A stretch of 64,000 bases of DNA from an uncultured Ruminococcus sp. (GCA_910585865.1 CAJUGO010000010.1:4002-68001), one strand, 5' to 3'; shown: positions 32,087-41,504, counted from the stretch's first letter. Program-made: numbers and translations. The notes: a model not told the origin generated them from the sequence alone.

Positions 32087-33418
32087 TTAGTCAAGAAAAC
32101 CTTTGTAATGGCGCATCATCATCTGAGATTCAAGCTGCTTAACTGTTTCAAGAGCAACACCAACTACGATGATGATTGAAGTACCGCCGATTGACATCTG
32201 TCCCATTCCTGTTGCTGCACCGTAAATAAGAGGTACCATAGCAATAACAGCAAGGAAGAGAGCACCAATTAATGTAATTCTTGACAGAATCTTCTTAATA
32301 TAATCCGCTGTCGGCGCACCCGGACGAATACCGGGCACTGTTCCGTTGTTTGACTTCAGATTGTTAGCCATTTCAATAGGATTATACTGAATTGATGTAT
32401 AGAAATAAGCAAACATTATAATTAATAAGAAATACATAACCATGTACAACCATCCGTTTGAGCTGAAGGCTTCAAAGAATACACCCCAGAAACCGTCATT
32501 TGCCGGAATATGAAGGAACATATTGATTGTACTTGGAATTGATAAAATTGAGCTGGCAAAAATGATTGGAAGTACGCCGCCGAGAGCAACCTTAATCGGA
32601 AGGTGGCTTGACTGACCGCCATACATCTTTCTGCCTACAACACGCTTAGCGTACTGAATAGGAATTCTTCTTTCGCTGTCCTGCATAAATGTGATAATCC
32701 ATACAACACCAACAAAGATAAGAACCCAAAGCGGAACAAAGATAAAGAACTGAGCGCTGCCGTTCAATCCAAGATCCCAGAAAGCACTGAGTGTGTTGAT
32801 AATCTGCGGGAACTGAGCAACGATACCTGCAAAAAGGAGTACGGAAATACCGTTTCCTATGCCATGGCTGTTAATCTGTTCACCAAGCCACATCATAACA
32901 GCTGTGCCTGCTGTAAATACCAGAATAATTACAATAGCACTGAACCACATTTCAAAGCCTTCGTTATACATTGTAACACGATTGCCTGTAGCCTTGTCAG
33001 CAGTGTTATGAAGATAGAAATAATATGCAGTACCCTGAATAAGACCAAGTCCAACAGTAACATAACGAGTGATAGCACTTATCTTGCGTCTGCCTGCTTC
33101 GCCCTCCTTAGCCATTCTCTCCAGAGGAGGAATAGCTACACAGAGGAGCTGCATAATAATTGAGCTGTTGATGTAAGGGGTGATACCCATTGCAAAAAGT
33201 GTTGCATTTGAGAAAGCACCGCCTGAAAGAGTATTCAAATATGAAAGCATTGTATTTGTCCAGTCATCCGGATTCATAACAGCTTTTAAGGCTTCTGTAT
33301 CAAGGAAAGGAACGGTGATTACAGAACCGATTCTGAATACTACTATAATTAAAAGTGTAAATAAGATTTTTCTTCTTAAATCAGGTATTGACCAAGCATT
33401 ACGAATTGTCTTTAACAC
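32087..33418 (-). CDS. secY: SecY protein translocase subunit
   Basis: A 443-residue channel with ten spans. Plug and pore parts follow the family: ITVPFLD, FAMGITPYINSSIIMQLL, and GIRPGAPTADYIKKILSRIT in the large cytosolic loop where SecA binds. The start is adjacent to the rplO stop, so the two are coupled. It inserts and exports proteins with SecE, SecG and SecA. Confidence 0.98.
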   Translation of the reverse strand: MLKTIRNAWSIPDLRRKILFTLLIIVVFRIGSVITVPFLDTEALKAVMNPDDWTNTMLSYLNTLSGGAFSNATLFAMGITPYINSSIIMQLLCVAIPPLERMAKEGEAGRRKISAITRYVTVGLGLIQGTAYYFYLHNTADKATGNRVTMYNEGFEMWFSAIVIILVFTAGTAVMMWLGEQINSHGIGNGISVLLFAGIVAQFPQIINTLSAFWDLGLNGSAQFFIFVPLWVLIFVGVVWIITFMQDSERRIPIQYAKRVVGRKMYGGQSSHLPIKVALGGVLPIIFASSILSIPSTINMFLHIPANDGFWGVFFEAFSSNGWLYMVMYFLLIIMFAYFYTSIQYNPIEMANNLKSNNGTVPGIRPGAPTADYIKKILSRITLIGALFLAVIAMVPLIYGAATGMGQMSIGGTSIIIVVGVALETVKQLESQMMMRHYKGFLD

Positions 33419-33862
33419 TTAGATCACCTCTGCCTTTCCGCCTGCAGCCTCAATTGCAGCTTTAGCTGACTCGGAAAAAGCAGAAACCTTTACGGTAAGT
33501 TTTTTGTCGAGCTTGCCGTTGCCAAGGATTTTTACAGCGTCAAAGCCATTCTTAACAACACCTGCATTCACAAGCGCTTCAATATCAACTGTTGCACCGT
33601 CTTCAAACTTTCTGTTTAAAGTGCTGAGGTTAATAGCAACTACAGTTTTAGCAAAGATGTTGTTGAAACCTCTCTTAGGTACACGACGCTGTAACGGCAT
33701 CTGACCTCCCTCAAAACCGGGACGAACGCCGCCGCCTGAACGAGCCTTCTGACCTTTGTGTCCTTTGCCGGCTGTCTTGCCCCAGCCTGAGCCGTGACCT
33801 CTGCCGATTCTTTTAGCGTCCTTTTTAGAACCCTCAACAGGAGAAAGTTCATGTAACTTCAT
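33419..33862 (-). CDS. rplO: Ribosomal protein uL15
   Basis: A 147-residue uL15 with the Gly-rich basic N-terminus GRGHGSGWGKTAGKGHKGQK and GGVRPGFEGGQMPLQRRVPK. It is a late 50S assembly protein. The stop abuts secY. Confidence 0.98.
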   Translation of the reverse strand: MKLHELSPVEGSKKDAKRIGRGHGSGWGKTAGKGHKGQKARSGGGVRPGFEGGQMPLQRRVPKRGFNNIFAKTVVAINLSTLNRKFEDGATVDIEALVNAGVVKNGFDAVKILGNGKLDKKLTVKVSAFSESAKAAIEAAGGKAEVI

Positions 33863-33880
33863 AAGTTCGCACCTCCTTGC

Positions 33881-34051
33881 TTACGCTTCACTAACCTCTA
33901 CGAGGTGGATAATTTTTGCTACCTTGCCTTTTGTCTGAGGATTATCAGGCTGTGTTGTCACATCGCCGATTTTCTTAAGACCCAAAGCATGGGCGGTTGC
34001 AATCTGATCTTTTTTAGAACCGATAAGGCTCTTAACTAACTTAATTGTCAT
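33881..34051 (-). CDS. rpmD: Ribosomal protein uL30
   Basis: A 56-residue gene read on the minus strand between rpsE and rplO: MTIKLVKSLIGSKKDQIATA, then HALGLKKIGDVTTQPDNPQ and KVAKIIHLVEVSEA. Complete bacterial uL30, with a GAGGG ribosome site. Confidence 0.97.
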   Translation of the reverse strand: MTIKLVKSLIGSKKDQIATAHALGLKKIGDVTTQPDNPQTKGKVAKIIHLVEVSEA

Positions 34052-34068
34052 AATTTACAACCTCCCTC

Positions 34069-34566
34069 TTATATTATTTCCTTAACTGATTTACCACGGA
34101 TTGCAGCAACCTCTTCAGCGCTTCTCAATGCTGCAAGACCAGCGAGTGTAGCTCTTACTACATTGCACGGATTGTTTGAACGAAGAGCCTTTGTTCTGAT
34201 ATCTTTAATGCCGACTGCTTCAACAACCGCACGAACAGGACCGCCTGCAATTACACCGGTACCGGGAGCAGCGGGCTTCATAAGAACTCTGCCTGCGCCA
34301 AATTCACCGATGATTTCGTGTGGAATTGTAGTACCTCTGAGAGATACTTTCATAAGGTTTTTCTTAGCATCCTCAATACCCTTGCGGATAGCATCGGGTA
34401 CTTCGCCTGCTTTACCGATACCGAAGCCTACAGTTCCGTTACCGTCGCCTACAACTACTAAAGCTGCAAACTTAAATATACGACCGCCTTTAACTGTTTT
34501 AGAAACACGGTTAATAGTAACTACTCTTTCTTTTAATTCGCCTGTTACTTCTACTGTTTTAGCCAA
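34069..34566 (-). CDS. rpsE: Ribosomal protein uS5
   Basis: A 165-residue uS5. The double-stranded RNA-binding half has LKERVVTINRVSKTVKGGRI, and the second half has GAGRVLMKPAAPGTGVIAGG. It acts in decoding fidelity and mRNA unwinding at the entry channel. Confidence 0.98.
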   Translation of the reverse strand: MAKTVEVTGELKERVVTINRVSKTVKGGRIFKFAALVVVGDGNGTVGFGIGKAGEVPDAIRKGIEDAKKNLMKVSLRGTTIPHEIIGEFGAGRVLMKPAAPGTGVIAGGPVRAVVEAVGIKDIRTKALRSNNPCNVVRATLAGLAALRSAEEVAAIRGKSVKEII

Positions 34567-34584
34567 AGTTATTCCTCCTGTTCC

Positions 34585-34944
34585 TTAGAAATTGAGGCCG
34601 CCCTCACGGGCGCCTTCGGCCAATTCCTTAACACGGCCGTGGTATATGTTACCGCCTCTGTCAAATACAACATCAACGATATTCTTTTCTTTAGCACGCT
34701 CTGCAATGAGCTTGCCTACAGCCTTAGCTGCCTCTTTGTTTCCGCCATTGCCAGTTATAGCTTTATCAAGGCTTGAAGCCTGAGCAAGTGTAACACCTGC
34801 TACATCATCAATAAGCTGAGCGTAGATGTTGCTTCTGGAGCGGAATACGCACAAACGGGGACATGATGCTGTACCGCTTATTTTGCTGCGGACTCTTTTA
34901 TGGCGTTTTGCGCGTGCCTTTTTTGTATCAGGTCTGCTTACCAT
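34585..34944 (-). CDS. rplR: Ribosomal protein uL18
   Basis: A 119-residue uL18 with RAKRHKRVRSKISGTASCPR, LCVFRSRSNIYAQLIDD and the end FDRGGNIYHGRVKELAEGAR. It binds 5S rRNA with uL5. Confidence 0.98.
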   Translation of the reverse strand: MVSRPDTKKARAKRHKRVRSKISGTASCPRLCVFRSRSNIYAQLIDDVAGVTLAQASSLDKAITGNGGNKEAAKAVGKLIAERAKEKNIVDVVFDRGGNIYHGRVKELAEGAREGGLNF

Positions 34945-34961
34945 TATTTTTCACTCCTTAA

Positions 34962-35504
34962 TTATTTGCCCTTACCGGCCTTGCCTTCCTTGCGGCGGAT
35001 AACTTCATCAGCGTACTTAATACCTTTGCCCTTATATGGCTCAGGCGGACGCTTTTCTCTAACCTCGGCAGCAAACTGACCAACCTTTTGCTTATCTATG
35101 CCGACGATTATAATTTTGTTTGGATCGGGAACTTCAATTGTGATGTCCGCTGTATCCTCAACGATAACCTGGTGTGAATAACCAAGGTTCATAACGCACT
35201 TGTTACCCTGTTTCTGAACACGGTAACCAACACCGTTAACCTCAAGCACTTTCTTGTATCCATCAGTAACACCTACAACCATATTGTGAATAAGTGTTCT
35301 TGTAAGACCGTGAAGTGAGCGGTTTTCTTTTGCATCGTTAGGACGGGTAACCTCAATTACATCGCCCTTGATTTCTACTGTCATTGCAGGGTTGAACTTA
35401 AAATCAAGTGTGCCCTTAGGACCTTTGACAGTAATTACGCCGTTGTCAATTGAAGCAGTAACACCAGCGGGAATATTTATAGGTTTTCTTCCAATTCGAG
35501 ACAT
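34962..35504 (-). CDS. rplF: Ribosomal protein uL6
   Basis: The start is ATG 35504 (MSRIGRKPINIPAGVTASI), seven codons inside the longest frame, eight bases after GGAGGTG. 180 residues, two repeated uL6 folds; the end RPPEPYKGKGIKYADEVIRR is characteristic. Near the factor-binding site. Confidence 0.97.
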   Translation of the reverse strand: MSRIGRKPINIPAGVTASIDNGVITVKGPKGTLDFKFNPAMTVEIKGDVIEVTRPNDAKENRSLHGLTRTLIHNMVVGVTDGYKKVLEVNGVGYRVQKQGNKCVMNLGYSHQVIVEDTADITIEVPDPNKIIIVGIDKQKVGQFAAEVREKRPPEPYKGKGIKYADEVIRRKEGKAGKGK

Positions 35505-35518
35505 TTTCGCACCTCCTC

Positions 35519-35917
35519 TTACCAAATGTAAGCAAGAACTTCGCCGCCAATGTGCTCTTTACGAGCCTGGCGATCTGTCATAACACCCTTAGAGGTTGAA
35601 ATGATAGCTATTCCGAGTCCCTTCATTACCTTTGGCATATCTTCTGCATTGCTGTAAATTCTTAAGCCCGGCTTTGATACACGGCGAAGACCTGTAATAA
35701 CAGGAGTTTTGCCGTCTACATATTTTAGAGTTACCTTAATAACGCCCTGCTTGCCGTCCTCAATAACTGTGAAATTCTTTACATAACCCTCGTCAACAAG
35801 AATCTGACAAATTGACTTCTTGAGGTTTGAAGCGGGAATTTCAACAGAATCATGTTTTGCTGAGTTTGCGTTACGAATTCTTGTAAGTAAATCAGCAATT
35901 GTATCTGTAATCTGCAT
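35519..35917 (-). CDS. rpsH: Ribosomal protein uS8
   Basis: A 132-residue uS8 with DTIADLLTRIRNANSAKHDS at the start and GIAIISTSKGVMTDRQARKE near the end. It binds the central domain of 16S rRNA; in E. coli it also represses the spc operon, which has not been shown for this group. Confidence 0.98.
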   Translation of the reverse strand: MQITDTIADLLTRIRNANSAKHDSVEIPASNLKKSICQILVDEGYVKNFTVIEDGKQGVIKVTLKYVDGKTPVITGLRRVSKPGLRIYSNAEDMPKVMKGLGIAIISTSKGVMTDRQARKEHIGGEVLAYIW

Positions 35918-35936
35918 TATGCTTTACCTCCCTTGC

Positions 35937-36122
35937 TTACCAGCTTGCTTTCTTTACGCCCGGAATTTCGCCCTTATAAGCGAGTTCACGGAAGCAAATA
36001 CGACAAATTCCATACTTGCGGAGGTAGGCGTGTGGTCTACCACAGATATTACATCTTGAGTATTCTCTTGTTGAGAACTTCTGCTTTCTCTGCTGCTTTA
36101 CTTTCATTGAAGTTTTAGCCAC
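35937..36122 (-). CDS. rpsZ: Ribosomal protein uS14, zinc form
   Basis: A 61-residue type Z uS14. CNICG and CRICF give the zinc knuckle; the long zinc-free form is not present here. KTSMKVKQQRKQKFSTREYS is the basic N-terminus. Confidence 0.98.
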   Translation of the reverse strand: MAKTSMKVKQQRKQKFSTREYSRCNICGRPHAYLRKYGICRICFRELAYKGEIPGVKKASW

Positions 36123-36134
36123 AACAATCCCTCC

Positions 36135-36674
36135 TTACTTTGAAAACGGTGCGCCCATCAGCTTTAAGAGCTCACGAGCTTCTTCGTCTGTTGTTGCTGT
36201 GGTAACGAAGCAAATGTCCATACCACGAACCTTGTCAATCTTGTCATAGTCAATCTCAGGGAATATGAGCTGTTCTTTAAGACCCATATTGTAGTTACCG
36301 CGACCGTCGAACGAATCGGGGTTAATACCTCTGAAGTCACGAACACGCGGAAGAGCAACATTGAAGAGTCTGTCAAGAAATTCATACATTCTCTCACCTC
36401 TAAGTGTTACTTTACATCCGATTGCCATACCTTCTCTGAGTTTAAAGTTAGCAACTGACTTTCTTGCTCTGCAGATGAGAGGTTTCTGACCTGTTATAGC
36501 TGAAAGATCAGTACAGATAGCATCTATCACCTTTGAATTGTCCTTAGCTTCGCCTGCGCCTACATTGATAACAATTTTATCAAGCTTTGGAACCTGCATT
36601 GTGCTCTTGTAGGAGAACTTTGACATAAGAGCAGGTGCAACTTCTTTTGAATAGTATTCTTTAAGTCTTGCCAT
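36135..36674 (-). CDS. rplE: Ribosomal protein uL5
   Basis: A 179-residue uL5 with VPKLDKIVINVGAGEAKDNS, FKLREGMAIGCKVTLRGERM and the end GMDICFVTTATTDEEARELL. It binds 5S rRNA and contacts P-site tRNA. Confidence 0.98.
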   Translation of the reverse strand: MARLKEYYSKEVAPALMSKFSYKSTMQVPKLDKIVINVGAGEAKDNSKVIDAICTDLSAITGQKPLICRARKSVANFKLREGMAIGCKVTLRGERMYEFLDRLFNVALPRVRDFRGINPDSFDGRGNYNMGLKEQLIFPEIDYDKIDKVRGMDICFVTTATTDEEARELLKLMGAPFSK

Positions 36675-36688
36675 ATCTTATTTCCTCC

Positions 36689-37006
36689 TTAAAGTGCTTC
36701 GCCGCATTTAGCGCAAACTCTGCCCTTTGAGCCGTCCTCATAAATCTTGTGGGCAACTCTTGTAGGCTTTTTGCATCTTGGGCAAAGAATCTGAACCTTA
36801 GATGCGTACATAGCACCCTCAGCCTTAATGATACCGCCCTGCTCACCCATTTTTCTGGGCTTAACATGCTTTGAAACCATATTAACCTTTTCTACGATAA
36901 CTTTGCCTTCTTTAGGGCTTACAGCCAGAACCTGGCCCTTCTTGCCCTTATCCTTACCGCTGATAACGATAACGGTGTCGCCTGTCTTTACATGAACTTT
37001 ACTCAT
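36689..37006 (-). CDS. rplX: Ribosomal protein uL24
   Basis: A 105-residue uL24 with the KOW motif (KTGDTVIVISGKDKGKKGQV). The C-terminal part holds CPRCKKP and CAKCG, a small zinc ribbon common in bacterial uL24. It starts 50S assembly. Confidence 0.98.
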   Translation of the reverse strand: MSKVHVKTGDTVIVISGKDKGKKGQVLAVSPKEGKVIVEKVNMVSKHVKPRKMGEQGGIIKAEGAMYASKVQILCPRCKKPTRVAHKIYEDGSKGRVCAKCGEAL

Positions 37007-37020
37007 TGTGACACCTCCAA

Positions 37021-37389
37021 TTAAAGTACTTCGGGAGCGAGAGACAGAATCTTCATATAATCTTTATCACGAAGCTCTCTTGCTACCGGTCCGAAGATAC
37101 GAGTTCCTCTTGGGTTCTTATCTTCTTTTATAATTACAGCTGCGTTTTCATCAAAACGGATATATGTTCCGTCATCTCTTCTGACACCCTTAGCAGAGCG
37201 TACAACTACAGCCTTAACAACATCGCCTTTTTTAACAACACCGCCGGGTGCTGCTTTTTTAACCGAGGCAACGATTACATCGCCAATATTGGCATATCTC
37301 CTTCTGGTACCGCCGAGTACACGAATGCACATAAGTTCCTTTGCGCCGGTGTTGTCGGCAACCTTGAGGATGGTTTGCTGTTGAATCAC
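37021..37389 (-). CDS. rplN: Ribosomal protein uL14
   Basis: A 122-residue uL14: MIQQQTILKVADNTGAKELM, RVLGGTRRRYANIGDVIVAS and the end DYMKILSLAPEVL. It forms intersubunit bridges. Confidence 0.98.
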   Translation of the reverse strand: MIQQQTILKVADNTGAKELMCIRVLGGTRRRYANIGDVIVASVKKAAPGGVVKKGDVVKAVVVRSAKGVRRDDGTYIRFDENAAVIIKEDKNPRGTRIFGPVARELRDKDYMKILSLAPEVL

Positions 37390-37422
37390 AGTGTATTCCT
37401 CCTTTTCTCAAAGCCGCTAAAC

Positions 37423-37680
37423 TTATTTAGCTTTCTCAATAATCTCGACGAGTCTCCATCTTTTATCCTTAGAAAGAGGACGGGTCTCCATAACCTTTAC
37501 ACGGTCGCCTATACCGCACTCGTTATTCTCGTCGTGCGCTTTGAAGCGAACTGTGCGCTTAACAATTTTGTTGTAAAGCTTGTGCTTTACGCTGTCTTCA
37601 ACTGCAACAACAATTGTTTTGTCCATCTTGTTGCTTACAACTTTTCCGACAACAGTCTTTCTCATATTTCTTTCACTCAC
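37423..37680 (-). CDS. rpsQ: Ribosomal protein uS17
   Basis: An 85-residue uS17 with an OB fold: RKTVVGKVVSNKMDKTIVVA and GIGDRVKVMETRPLSKDKRW. Primary 16S rRNA binder. Confidence 0.98.
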   Translation of the reverse strand: MSERNMRKTVVGKVVSNKMDKTIVVAVEDSVKHKLYNKIVKRTVRFKAHDENNECGIGDRVKVMETRPLSKDKRWRLVEIIEKAK

Positions 37681-37697
37681 TGTTAAGTCCTCCTCTC

Positions 37698-37901
37698 TTA
37701 AGCTTCAGTGCCGCTAAGCTCAATCTGGCGAAGAATTGTTGAAACTCTTGCGATATCCTTTTTTACGGCACCAATTCTGGATGAGTTTTCGAGCTGATTA
37801 ACAGCAAGCTGAAAACGAAGATTAAATAATTCTTCTTTGAGTTCAGTGAGCTTTGACTGAAGCTCTTCTACTGACATATCTCTGAGTTCTGATGCTTTCA
37901 T
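37698..37901 (-). CDS. rpmC: Ribosomal protein uL29
   Basis: A 67-residue helical uL29 with ELRDMSVEELQSKLTELKEE and LFNLRFQLAVNQLENSSRIG. It lies by the peptide exit, where trigger factor and SRP dock. It shares one base with rplP. Confidence 0.98.
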   Translation of the reverse strand: MKASELRDMSVEELQSKLTELKEELFNLRFQLAVNQLENSSRIGAVKKDIARVSTILRQIELSGTEA

Positions 37902-38320
37902 TACTGCTCACCCTCCTCTTTCATGACAAACTTGCATTTAATAGGAAGCTTCATAGCTGCAAGGCGAAGAGCCTCTCTCGCTGTAGCTTCATCTACGCCG
38001 CCGAGTTCAAACATAATTCTGCCCGGCTTAACAACGGCTACCCAATACTCGGGTGAACCCTTACCTGAACCCATTCGTGTTTCAGCAGGCTTTGCTGTAA
38101 CAGGCTTATCAGGGAAAATTTTGATCCATACTTTACCGAATCTTTTGCAGTAACGAGTCATGGCAACACGGGCAGCCTCAATCTGATTTGAGGTAATCCA
38201 TGCAGGCTCTGTAGCCTGAAGACCGTAATCACCGTAAGTAACCTTGTTACCACGAAGAGCCTTACCTGTCATACGACCTCTGTGAACTCTTCTGTATTTA
38301 ACTCTCTTAGGTAATAACAT
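37901..38320 (-). CDS. rplP: Ribosomal protein uL16
   Basis: A 139-residue uL16 with MLLPKRVKYRRVHRGRMTGK and GSGKGSPEYWVAVVKPGRIM. It organises the A-site tRNA arm. One base overlap at each end with rpsC and rpmC indicates coupled translation. Confidence 0.98.
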   Translation of the reverse strand: MLLPKRVKYRRVHRGRMTGKALRGNKVTYGDYGLQATEPAWITSNQIEAARVAMTRYCKRFGKVWIKIFPDKPVTAKPAETRMGSGKGSPEYWVAVVKPGRIMFELGGVDEATAREALRLAAMKLPIKCKFVMKEEGEQ

Positions 38321-38991
38321 TACTTTCTGCCTCCTTCTCTGCGGGGCTTTCTTGACTTAACCTCGTTAAGAATCTCACCCTTGTAAAGCCAAACCTTAAC
38401 GCCTATCTTACCATAGGTTGTGTTTGCTTCAGCAAAACCGTAGTCGATATCGGCACGGAGAGTCTGAAGCGGGATTGTACCTTCATGATACTGTTCTGAA
38501 CGAGCGATTTCAGCACCGCCGAGACGGCCTGAACACATAATCTTGATACCCTTTGCACCGCGGCGCATAGCGTTGCCAATTGACTGCTTCATAGCGCGGC
38601 GGAATGAAATTCTCTTTTCAAGCTGCTGAGCAATGTTTTCAGCTGCAAGCTGTGCATCAAGCTCAGGAGCCTTAACTTCAATTATATTGATAGCAACAGG
38701 CTTATTAAGCATTTTTTCACACTGAGTTCTGAGCTTCTCAATCTCAGCGCCGCCTTTACCGATTACAAGACCGGGCTTGGCACAATGAATGCTGATTCTT
38801 ACTTTTTTGCCGTCACGTTCAATTTCAATCTTTGAGATACCGAAGTTATAAAGCTGTGCTTTTAAAGTCTTACGAAGATTATAGTCTTCAACAAGAGTAG
38901 CACCGAAATCTTTCTTGCTTGCAAACCAACGGGAATCCCAATCTTTAATAACACCAACACGAAGACCGTGCGGATTAACTTTCTGACCCAT
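38320..38991 (-). CDS. rpsC: Ribosomal protein uS3
   Basis: A 223-residue uS3: MGQKVNPHGLRVGVIKDWDS, the KH domain with GLVIGKGGAEIEKLR (GKGG loop), and the C-terminal GIKIMCSGRLGGAEIARSE. It forms the mRNA entry site. Confidence 0.98.
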   Translation of the reverse strand: MGQKVNPHGLRVGVIKDWDSRWFASKKDFGATLVEDYNLRKTLKAQLYNFGISKIEIERDGKKVRISIHCAKPGLVIGKGGAEIEKLRTQCEKMLNKPVAINIIEVKAPELDAQLAAENIAQQLEKRISFRRAMKQSIGNAMRRGAKGIKIMCSGRLGGAEIARSEQYHEGTIPLQTLRADIDYGFAEANTTYGKIGVKVWLYKGEILNEVKSRKPRREGGRK

Positions 38992-39005
38992 AATTTAACC
39001 TCCCC

Positions 39006-39344
39006 TTAGTCTTCTTTTTCCTTAAGTACAAGGCTGATGTGAGAAGTTCTCTTATTAATTCTGAACGCTCTGCCCTGTGCTCTCGGACGAATTCTTTTAA
39101 GGATGGGGCCTGCTGTTGCATTGCACTGAGCAATGTAAAGCTTGGATACATCCATATCATGGTTGTTCTCAGCATTTGCCATAGCTGAATGGAGCAGCTT
39201 CAAAAGCGGCTCGCAAGCGGCCTTGGGAGTGTGCTTAAGAACAGCTTCCGCATATTTAGCGTCTTTGCCTCTGATGAGGTCAAGAACTACTGAAACCTTG
39301 CGGGGTGAAATACGAACAAATTTTGCATTTGCTTTAGCTTCCAT
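39006..39344 (-). CDS. rplV: Ribosomal protein uL22
   Basis: The start is taken as ATG 39344 (MEAKANAKFVRISPRKVSVV), ten bases after GGAAGGAG; a TTG two codons earlier is too close. 112 residues. Its beta hairpin (GPILKRIRPRAQGRAFRINK) lines the exit tunnel, a macrolide-resistance hot spot. Confidence 0.97.
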   Translation of the reverse strand: MEAKANAKFVRISPRKVSVVLDLIRGKDAKYAEAVLKHTPKAACEPLLKLLHSAMANAENNHDMDVSKLYIAQCNATAGPILKRIRPRAQGRAFRINKRTSHISLVLKEKED

Positions 39345-39364
39345 CTGCAATACTCTCCTTCCGC

Positions 39365-39637
39365 TTATTTGCTTGTCTTTGAACCTGCATGACCCTTGAA
39401 TGTTCTTGTTGGAGCAAACTCACCGAGCTTGTGACCAACCATATCTTCGGTAACATATACAGGAACATGTTTTCTGCCGTCATGAACGGCAAATGTGTGA
39501 CCAACGAACTCAGGGAAAATTGTTGAACTTCTTGACCAAGTCTTTAAAATTCTCTTTTCGCCTGCCTCGTTCATTTCAAGAACCCTTTTGAGCAGTACAG
39601 GCTGAACAAAGGGACCCTTTTTAGTACTTCTACTCAT
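39365..39637 (-). CDS. rpsS: Ribosomal protein uS19
   Basis: A 90-residue uS19: MSRSTKKGPFVQPVLLKRVL and HTFAVHDGRKHVPVYVTEDM. In the 30S head with uS13. Confidence 0.98.
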   Translation of the reverse strand: MSRSTKKGPFVQPVLLKRVLEMNEAGEKRILKTWSRSSTIFPEFVGHTFAVHDGRKHVPVYVTEDMVGHKLGEFAPTRTFKGHAGSKTSK

Positions 39638-39660
39638 AGTTATAAGCTCCTTTCTCTGCC

Positions 39661-40494
39661 TTACTTACCGTTTCTTCTGCGAACGATAAGCTTATCGCTG
39701 CTCTTATTGTTCTTACGTGTCTTATAGCCAAGTGCGGGCTTGCCCCAAGGGGTTACAGGGCCCGGACGGCCAACCGGTGACTTACCCTCACCACCACCGT
39801 GCGGGTGATCGTTTGGATTCATTACAGAACCGCGGACAGTAGGACGCCAGCCCATATTTCTCTTGCGGCCTGCTTTACCGATTTTAACATTTTCGTGATC
39901 CGTATTGCCAACCTGACCGATAGTAGCCATGCAGGACTCAGGGACATTTCTAAGCTCTCCCGAAGGAAGTCTCAAAAGTGCAAGACCGTTTTCTCTTGCC
40001 ATAAGCTGAGCCATGTTGCCTGCTGAACGAGCAAGCTGAGCGCCTCTGCCGGGATAAAGCTCTACATTGTGGATAAATGTACCTACAGGAATAGCTGTAA
40101 GCGGTAATGCGTTACCCGGCTTAATATCAGCATTAACGCCGGCAAGCACCTTGTCGCCTACTTTAAGTCCTTCAGGAGCAATAATGTACGCCTTCTCACC
40201 ATCTGTGTACTCTATAAGAGCAATGAATGCAGAACGGTTTGGATCGTACTCTAATGTCTTTACTGTGCCTTCAACATCAAACTTCTGACGCTTGAAGTCA
40301 ATAATACGGTACTTTCTGCGGTTGCCGCCGCCTCTGTGACGAACGGTAATTCTGCCGTAGCTGTTACGGCCTGCCTTTTTGTTTAAAGGAGCAAGCAAGC
40401 TCTTTTCCGGCTCAACCTTTGAAAGACCTGAATAATCTGTAACCGACATATTTCTTCTTGAGTTAATGGTCGGTTTATATACTTTAATGGCCAT
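39661..40494 (-). CDS. rplB: Ribosomal protein uL2
   Basis: A 277-residue uL2 with NSYGRITVRHRGGGNRRKYR and the C-terminal MNPNDHPHGGGEGKSPVGRP, whose His lies close to the peptidyl transferase centre. Essential for subunit joining. Confidence 0.98.
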   Translation of the reverse strand: MAIKVYKPTINSRRNMSVTDYSGLSKVEPEKSLLAPLNKKAGRNSYGRITVRHRGGGNRRKYRIIDFKRQKFDVEGTVKTLEYDPNRSAFIALIEYTDGEKAYIIAPEGLKVGDKVLAGVNADIKPGNALPLTAIPVGTFIHNVELYPGRGAQLARSAGNMAQLMARENGLALLRLPSGELRNVPESCMATIGQVGNTDHENVKIGKAGRKRNMGWRPTVRGSVMNPNDHPHGGGEGKSPVGRPGPVTPWGKPALGYKTRKNNKSSDKLIVRRRNGK

Positions 40495-40574
40495 TTGGTT
40501 TCACTCTCCTCATGATGGCTTTGCGGGAATATGGCATTTCCCATACATTCTGCCTGAATATTTTTTGTTCAGAC

Positions 40575-40868
40575 TTACATCATGCCTTCAAAAAATTCGA
40601 TAGGCTTGCTGTCTTCAGTAAGTGTGATGATTGCTTTTTTCCAGTTCTTTGTGTAACCGCCGTTGTTTCTGCCCTGACGGCGGAACTTGCCGCGAACACT
40701 GATTGTATTTACTTTAGCAACCTTTACCTTAAAGATTTCTTCGCAAGCTTTTGCAATTTCAATCTTGTTTGCTGATTTAGCAACTTCAAAGGTATATACC
40801 TTGTTAACTGCGCCGAGCATACTCTTTTCAGTGATTATGGGGCGAATTACAATATCATGAGCTATCAT
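40575..40868 (-). CDS. rplW: Ribosomal protein uL23
   Basis: A 97-residue uL23 with DIVIRPIITEKSMLGAVNKV and RGKFRRQGRNNGGYTKNWKK. It is the docking point for trigger factor and SRP. Four bases overlap with rplD. Confidence 0.98.
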   Translation of the reverse strand: MIAHDIVIRPIITEKSMLGAVNKVYTFEVAKSANKIEIAKACEEIFKVKVAKVNTISVRGKFRRQGRNNGGYTKNWKKAIITLTEDSKPIEFFEGMM

Positions 40869-41488
40869 GCATATACCTCCTCAATCTTGCTTACGGCATC
40901 CTTGGTGATAACCAGCTTGTCTGCATTCAAAATGTCATAAACATTAAGAGTATTTACCTGAGCTGTTTTTACACCCGGAATATTGCCGGCTGATTTAATA
41001 ATTTTGCTGTCAACCTCGGGAAGTACAATGAGTGCCTTTTTCTCAGCACCGATTGCGTTGAGCATTGCAACAATTGTTTTAGTTTTATATTCATTCATTG
41101 CGATTGAATCAACAATTATGATCTCATTTTCCTTAGCCTTTGAAGAAAAAGCTGACTTCATAGCAAGTCTTCTTACCTTCTTATTTACAGAAAATCTGTA
41201 ACTTCTTGGCTTTGGAGCAAATACGATACCGCCGTGTGTCCACTGCGGAGCACGGGTTGAACCCTGTCTTGCACGGCCTGTTCCCTTTTGTCTCCACGGT
41301 TTTTTGCCGCCGCCGGAAACTTCTGCTCTTGTAAGAGCGGACTGTGTACCCTGACGCTGTGCAGCAAGATAATTTACTACCATCTGATGCATAACAGCTG
41401 CATTGGGTTCAATACCGAATACGGACTCAGCAAGGTCGATAGTGCCGACATTCTTGCCTTCCATATTTACTACTGCTAAATTTGGCAT
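40865..41488 (-). CDS. rplD: Ribosomal protein uL4
   Basis: A 207-residue uL4 with the tunnel loop SGGGKKPWRQKGTGRARQGS. In E. coli uL4 controls the S10 operon through the leader; whether it acts on the leader found here is open. Confidence 0.98.
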   Translation of the reverse strand: MPNLAVVNMEGKNVGTIDLAESVFGIEPNAAVMHQMVVNYLAAQRQGTQSALTRAEVSGGGKKPWRQKGTGRARQGSTRAPQWTHGGIVFAPKPRSYRFSVNKKVRRLAMKSAFSSKAKENEIIIVDSIAMNEYKTKTIVAMLNAIGAEKKALIVLPEVDSKIIKSAGNIPGVKTAQVNTLNVYDILNADKLVITKDAVSKIEEVYA

Positions 41489-41504
41489 TTATAATCCCCC
41501 TTCC